Shown here piece after piece: positions 60,277 through 64,000 of a stretch of DNA of 64,000 nt; position 1 is the stretch's first letter; each line of letters starts with the position of its first letter. Below the pieces are notes generated by a model. It was given only the letters and a program-made list of their open reading frames with translations, searched no databases and had not been told where the DNA came from. The position numbers were made by a program, and so were the translations under genes. The stretch spans positions 85,603 to 149,602 of the forward strand of contig NZ_JAJKFK010000013.1 of assembly GCF_021653975.1 (NCBI RefSeq). The letters are read 5' to 3'. Source of the DNA: Amycolatopsis sp. GM8 (lineage in GTDB: Bacteria; Actinomycetota; Actinomycetes; Mycobacteriales; Pseudonocardiaceae).

Positions 60277-61250
60277 TCCCGACGAGGAAGCTCGGCGAGC
60301 TCGAAGTGAGCGCACAGGGCCTCGGCTGCATGGGCATGAGCCAGTCCTACGGCGTGCGCACCGGTGACGAGGAGTCGATCGCGACCATCCATCGTGCCCT
60401 CGAGCTGGGCGTCACGCTGATCGACACGGCGAACGTCTACGGCGCGGGTGCCAACGAGGAACTCGTCGGCCGTGCCCTTGCGGACCGCCGCGACCAGGCG
60501 GTGCTCGCGACCAAGTTCGGCATCGTGTTCACCGACGGCGGCCAGTCCGTCCGGGGCGAAGCCGCGTATGTGAAGCAGTGCTGCGAGGAGTCGTTGCGCC
60601 GCCTCGGCGTCGACCACATCGACCTCTACTACCAGCACCGCGTCGACCCGGACCGGATCGAGGAGACCTGGGGCGCGATGTCCGAGCTGGTCGCCGAAGG
60701 CAAGGTCCGCTACCTCGGGATCTCCGAAGCCTCCGCCGCCAGCATTCGCCGCGCCCACGCGGTCCACCCGGTCACGGCGCTGCAGAGCGAGTGGAGCCTC
60801 TGGACGCGCGGCATCGAGGACGAGGTCCTGCCGGTCTGCCGTGAACTGGGCATCGGCATCGTGCCGTTTTCCCCGCTGGGCCGGGGTTTCCTGACCGGCG
60901 CGGTGACGTCGGTGCAGGACCTGCCCGCCGACGACATGCGTCGCACCATGCCCCGGTTCACCGAGGCCAACCTGGACCGCAACCTTGCGATCGTCGAGGC
61001 GCTGCGCAAGCTCGCCGACGAGAAGGGCGTGACCGCGGGCCAGCTCGCGCTCGCCTGGGTGCAGCACAAGGGCACCGACGTCGTGCCGATCCCGGGCACC
61101 AAGCGCCGCACGTACCTCGAAGAGAACGTCGCCGCCGCGAACCTCGAACTGTCCACAGAGGACATCGAGCGGATCGAGACGGCGTTCCCGGCGTCCGCCG
61201 TCGCGGGCGAGCGCTACCCGGCCAGCATCGCCCGCAACGCCGGCCGCTAG
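60273..61250 (+). CDS. Aldo/keto reductase
   Basis: 325 residues, TIM barrel. The catalytic tetrad is visible: D51 and Y56 (DTANVYG), K81 (ATKFG) and H122 (YYQHR). The NADPH-binding C-terminus has IPIPGTKRRTYLEEN-like (PIPGTKR). It would reduce carbonyls. Controlled by the MerR upstream, it probably detoxifies the inducing aldehyde or quinone. It converges on hisS, overlapping by four bases. Confidence 0.92.
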   Translation: MIPTRKLGELEVSAQGLGCMGMSQSYGVRTGDEESIATIHRALELGVTLIDTANVYGAGANEELVGRALADRRDQAVLATKFGIVFTDGGQSVRGEAAYVKQCCEESLRRLGVDHIDLYYQHRVDPDRIEETWGAMSELVAEGKVRYLGISEASAASIRRAHAVHPVTALQSEWSLWTRGIEDEVLPVCRELGIGIVPFSPLGRGFLTGAVTSVQDLPADDMRRTMPRFTEANLDRNLAIVEALRKLADEKGVTAGQLALAWVQHKGTDVVPIPGTKRRTYLEENVAAANLELSTEDIERIETAFPASAVAGERYPASIARNAGR

Positions 61251-62548
61251 CCCAGCAGTTCGGTCACCGCGCTCGCGGCCCCGGACAGCGCCACCACGCG
61301 CTGCTCGCGGGTCGCGAGCGAGCGCACGGTCACGTTCCCTGCGTCCCAATCCTCCTGGCCGACGATGACGACCGCCCGCGCGCCCGCCTTGTCGGCACGG
61401 GTGAGTTCCTTGCCGAGCTTCCGCAGCTCGATCGGCGTGGACGTGCGCAACCCCGCACCCCGCAGCTCGGTCGCGACCTTGCGTGCTGCCCCGGCAAGCT
61501 CCTCGGCGACCGGGATCACCACGACGTCGACCTCGCTACGCGGCTTCGGCGCAAGGCCGTGCGTCTCGAGGAAGTCGATGAGCGTCACGTCACCCATGCC
61601 GAACCCGATGCCCGGAATCTGCTGCGGGGTGAACATGCCCGCGAGGTCGCTGTACCGGCCGCCACCGAAGAGCGCGCGGCTGTTTTCGGGCGAGGTGTCG
61701 AAGACCTCGAACACCGTGGACGTGTAGTAGGCCAGCCCCCGCACGATCATTGGCTCGAACCGCACCAGACTCGCGGCGTCGGACGAGAGCACCTGGACCA
61801 GGTTCGAGGACTCCTTGACGGCCGCCGGCAACTCGTCGAGCAGCGCCGTCCCCGCGCCGAGTACGTCGCCCAGCTTCTCGAACTGCTTGTCGCCCAGCCC
61901 GATCTCCTCGGCCTGCTCGGCGAGCCTGTCGCGGTCGTACTTCTCCCACCGGTCCACGAGGCCGAACACCTGCGGCAACTGCTCGCCGGTGACGCCGACG
62001 AGGTCGGTCAGCGCGGCGGACAGCAGGTTCCGGTCGTTGGCACGCACGACGAACATGTCGTCGCTCGCGCCGACCCCGCGCATCAGGTCGTGGATCAGCT
62101 CGAACATCTCGATCTCGCAGTTCGCGCTGTCCGAACCGAAGATGTCCGCGTTGATCTGCCAGTGCTCGCGCACCCGGCCCCGCTGCGGCCGCTCGTAGCG
62201 GTGGCAGTTCGGGTGGCTGTACCAGCGCACCGGGAACTGCAGCGAACCCGCGTGCCCGGCGATCATCCGCGCCACCGACGGGGTCATCTCGGGCCGCAGC
62301 GCGAGCCGGCGGCCGCCCCGGTCGGTCAGCGTGTACAGCTGCTGGTCGGCGATCTCCTGCCCGGACTTCTTCTCGTAGATCTCGGCGGATTCGAGGATCG
62401 GGCCGTCGTAGCGGAGGTAGCCGTAGCGTTCGAGGACGTCGTAGAGATGGTCGAACACCTGCGTCCGGACGGACATCTCCGGGGGCAGGAAATCCCTGGT
62501 CCCCCGGTACGGCGCGGTCGGCAGGTACTCGGGCACGACGATCCTCAC
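61247..62548 (-). CDS. hisS: Histidine--tRNA ligase, atypical type
   Basis: 433 residues from GTG 62548 (440 from GTG 62569). Class II motif 2 region is CHRYERPQRGRVREHWQ; LRPEMTPSVARM replaces the usual bacterial LRPEGTA; the HisRS-specific Arg stretch is VRGLAYYTSTVFEV. The motif 3 region reads IGFGMGDVTLIDFLE, without the Arg found in GxxxGxER. A C-terminal anticodon domain is present (VVIPVAEELAGAARKV, RKLGKELTRADKAGARAVVIVGQ). It may be a second HisRS or a divergent sole copy. Confidence 0.85.
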   Translation of the reverse strand: MRIVVPEYLPTAPYRGTRDFLPPEMSVRTQVFDHLYDVLERYGYLRYDGPILESAEIYEKKSGQEIADQQLYTLTDRGGRRLALRPEMTPSVARMIAGHAGSLQFPVRWYSHPNCHRYERPQRGRVREHWQINADIFGSDSANCEIEMFELIHDLMRGVGASDDMFVVRANDRNLLSAALTDLVGVTGEQLPQVFGLVDRWEKYDRDRLAEQAEEIGLGDKQFEKLGDVLGAGTALLDELPAAVKESSNLVQVLSSDAASLVRFEPMIVRGLAYYTSTVFEVFDTSPENSRALFGGGRYSDLAGMFTPQQIPGIGFGMGDVTLIDFLETHGLAPKPRSEVDVVVIPVAEELAGAARKVATELRGAGLRTSTPIELRKLGKELTRADKAGARAVVIVGQEDWDAGNVTVRSLATREQRVVALSGAASAVTELLG

Positions 62549-62554
62549 GTTTTG

Positions 62555-62572
62555 TAGGTGGCTTGCCACCTA
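62555..62572. promoter_or_regulatory. 18-bp palindrome at the hisS start
   Basis: TAGGTGGCTTGCCACCTA has perfect 8-bp arms around TT. It covers the upstream GTG option (62569) and lies 7 bases before GTG 62548. It may be an operator controlling hisS. Confidence 0.5.
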
Positions 62573-62583
62573 AGTTTATCCAG

Positions 62584-62976
62584 CTAGGCCACGGCCACGC
62601 CCCAGGCCGTCATGAGCATCGCCGCGCCGAGCAGCACCGCACCGCTCACGGTCACCCCGTGTGCGAGCCCGCGGCGGGGGAGCAGGTGCAGGAACAGCCC
62701 GCCCGACTGGGCGAGTACGCCGAACAACAGCAGGAAGCAGGCGACCCAGCGGGCGGCGTCGCCGAGCCCGCCCTGTCCGAGCAACTGCAGCGCGACGAGG
62801 GAGAGCACGAGCAGTACGCCCGCGTGCGCGTGCCCGGCGCGGAAGAAGGAGCGTTGCTGCTCGGTGAGCTGTCGCTTCCGCAGTAAAGAGAGCAGGGAGT
62901 ATCCGCCGAACATCACCGTCGGCAGGGACACCAGGGCGATGACGCTGAACAGCTGAACGGGACCGGAGAGAGTCAT
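62584..62976 (-). CDS. Four-helix membrane protein
   Basis: 130 residues with four predicted helices (FSVIALVSLPTVMFGGYSLL, VLLVLSLVALQLL, WVACFLLLFGVLAQSGGLFLHLL, VTVSGAVLLGAAMLMTAWGV). A conserved-looking RAGHAHAGVLL lies before helix 2 and could bind heme or metal. Family unknown to me. Two TetR-type operator-like sites lie just upstream, so it is the probable target of the TetR at 59201. Confidence 0.7.
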   Translation of the reverse strand: MTLSGPVQLFSVIALVSLPTVMFGGYSLLSLLRKRQLTEQQRSFFRAGHAHAGVLLVLSLVALQLLGQGGLGDAARWVACFLLLFGVLAQSGGLFLHLLPRRGLAHGVTVSGAVLLGAAMLMTAWGVAVA

Positions 62977-62986
62977 GCGGCAACTG

Positions 62987-63010
62987 TAACAGTGTTTTAT
63001 AACAGTGTCA
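62987..63010. promoter_or_regulatory. Two TetR operator-like sites upstream of the membrane-protein gene
   Basis: TAACAGTGTTT (62987-62997) and TAACAGTGTCA (63000-63010) are direct copies 13 bp apart. They match the site in the promoter of the TetR gene at 59201-59791. Confidence 0.55.
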
Positions 63011-63460
63011 TCCCATCAGTCCGGCCGCGACCGTGGCTCCCAGCTCCCAGCACGACTCAAGGTCTTCCTTGCCGGGCGTCCCGGTGACCGTGACCGCGGC
63101 GGCCGCCTGCTCCCAGCCCAGTCCGGTGGTGATCGACTCGATCCCGCGCACGGTCCCCGCCACATCGCTGCCGCCGTGCAGGTAGTAACCGAACGGCCGG
63201 CCGCGGGTCGCGTCGAGGCACGGGTAGTAGATCTGATCAAAGAAGTGCTTGAGCGCCCCGGACATGTAGCCGAGGTTGGCCGGTGTGCCGAGGAGGTAGC
63301 CGTCGGCTTCGAGCACATCGGACACGGTCGCGGCGAGCGCGGGCCGCCGGACGACGTCCACGCCTTCGATCTCGTCGGTGGTCGCGCCGGAGACGACGGC
63401 CTCGAACATGGCCTGCACGTTCGGCGAGGGCGTGTGGTGCACGATCAGCAGAGTCGCCAT
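63008..63460 (-). CDS. Flavodoxin-fold NAD(P)H-dependent oxidoreductase
   Basis: 150 residues with the flavodoxin/WrbA-like fold: LLIVHHTPSPNVQAMFEAV (phosphate loop), DGYLLGTPANLGYMSGALKHFFDQ and GGSD. It should bind FMN and reduce quinones or similar. ATG 63460. Its stop lies in the promoter region of the TetR-controlled membrane gene, so the two are probably separately transcribed. Confidence 0.88.
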   Translation of the reverse strand: MATLLIVHHTPSPNVQAMFEAVVSGATTDEIEGVDVVRRPALAATVSDVLEADGYLLGTPANLGYMSGALKHFFDQIYYPCLDATRGRPFGYYLHGGSDVAGTVRGIESITTGLGWEQAAAAVTVTGTPGKEDLESCWELGATVAAGLMG

Positions 63461-63824
63461 GGTTGGCGAACCTACCTGCTCATCTCGGCGCTGACCTGGG
63501 ACGACGCCGTTAGGTGACCCCCGTGTTCAGTGGGTGTTTGGCCGGTGTAATCTTCTCTTCGTCGCCAGGGAGACCGGGTGGCGCGGGGTCGCGAACCAAG
63601 CTCCTGCCGGTTGGTGGTAGAGTGGGTGGCCTTGGTCTGGAGCAGCGCAAACCCGATGAGAAATTCGAGTCGGACTGGTGCTCGCGCCAGATCTAGTTAG
63701 CAAAAGAATCGTGTTGTTTGAGAACTCAACAGTGTGCTAGTGAACTAAGCTAGTAGAGCTTATATTTGAACCCGTTTTTGGGTTCCTTTGAGATTGATGA
63801 GAGTCAATCAAATTTTCTGATGCA
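63461..63824 (+). other. rRNA operon leader and promoter region
   Basis: 364 gene-free bases before 16S. TAGAGT at 63618-63623 could be a -10 but has no convincing -35. TTTGAGAACTCAA (63717-63729) is the conserved actinobacterial leader block with boxA/antitermination character. GAACCC...GGGTTC (about 63768-63785) and GATTGA...TCAATC (63793-63810) are small leader hairpins near the processing region. The region is AT-rich compared with the genes. Confidence 0.6.

Positions 63825-64000
<176 letters not shown>

Overview
The window is high-GC DNA with frequent GTG starts and many actinobacterial marker families: DUF3017 beside folD, DUF1918, DUF1707, an SCO4848-type membrane protein, F420-type LLM oxidoreductase, sdhCDAB with the actinobacterial order, and an actinobacterial rrn leader. 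Together with the repeated palindrome GTCCACTGTGGAC this suggests a chromosome of the family Pseudonocardiaceae, with Amycolatopsis as the best guess. The genus is inference; the phylum is well supported. I see no prophage, CRISPR array, tRNA gene, complete insertion sequence or secondary-metabolite cluster.

Layout. 1-9.5 kb: a Pro-rich protein that resembles TNT-toxin-related proteins and runs off the left edge, then folD, an MFS exporter, small repair and housekeeping genes, isocitrate dehydrogenase, an SH3 protein and exonuclease III. 9.5-15.3 kb: an ArsR-SRPBCC-Nudix operon ending in a 5'-truncated DUF4291 gene, a TDT transporter with a divergent LysR regulator, and trpS. 15.4-21.4 kb: an efflux-type operon (adaptor, ATPase, permease, DUF5666 lipoprotein, second adaptor). 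21.5-25.4 kb: YhjD-like protein, D,D-carboxypeptidase, SCO4848-type protein and a secreted GH16/ricin-B enzyme. 25.4-28.9 kb: sdhCDAB.

29.2-38.6 kb is a nucleoside uptake and catabolism block: BMP lipoprotein, ATPase, two permeases, cytidine deaminase, thymidine phosphorylase and, after a coiled-coil gene, adenosine deaminase. It resumes at 54-58.7 kb with deoC, two aldehyde dehydrogenase-family genes and upp. Inferred flow: import, deamination, phosphorolysis, cleavage of deoxyribose 5-phosphate, oxidation of acetaldehyde, and uracil salvage. 38.7-46.1 kb holds an MFS gene, an acidic protein, a DUF3516 helicase, a helix-turn-helix/membrane pair and a P450. 46.1-46.7 kb is a HepT/MntA toxin-antitoxin pair whose toxin is frameshifted by an 8-bp tandem duplication. 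46.8-52 kb is a SorC-regulated polyol operon with no ATPase gene. 52-54.1 kb is ferredoxin, P450 and TetR. 58.7-59.2 kb is a repeat-rich gap. 59.2-63.5 kb has TetR, MerR plus aldo/keto reductase, an atypical HisRS, a membrane protein and a flavodoxin-like protein. The window ends in an rrn leader and the first ~176 bases of 16S rRNA.

The most notable observations are: two intergenic elements (4321-4419 and 58776-58899) with the same nested inverted-repeat plan; the frameshifted HepT; two unrelated ABC operons in which a 78-nt, 25-codon ORF hooks ATPase to permease through ATGA overlaps on both sides; a MerR promoter with a 19-bp spacer; a TetR whose likely operator recurs upstream of a gene 3 kb away; chitinase-type direct repeats upstream of the GH16 gene; and a HisRS without the usual motif-3 arginine.
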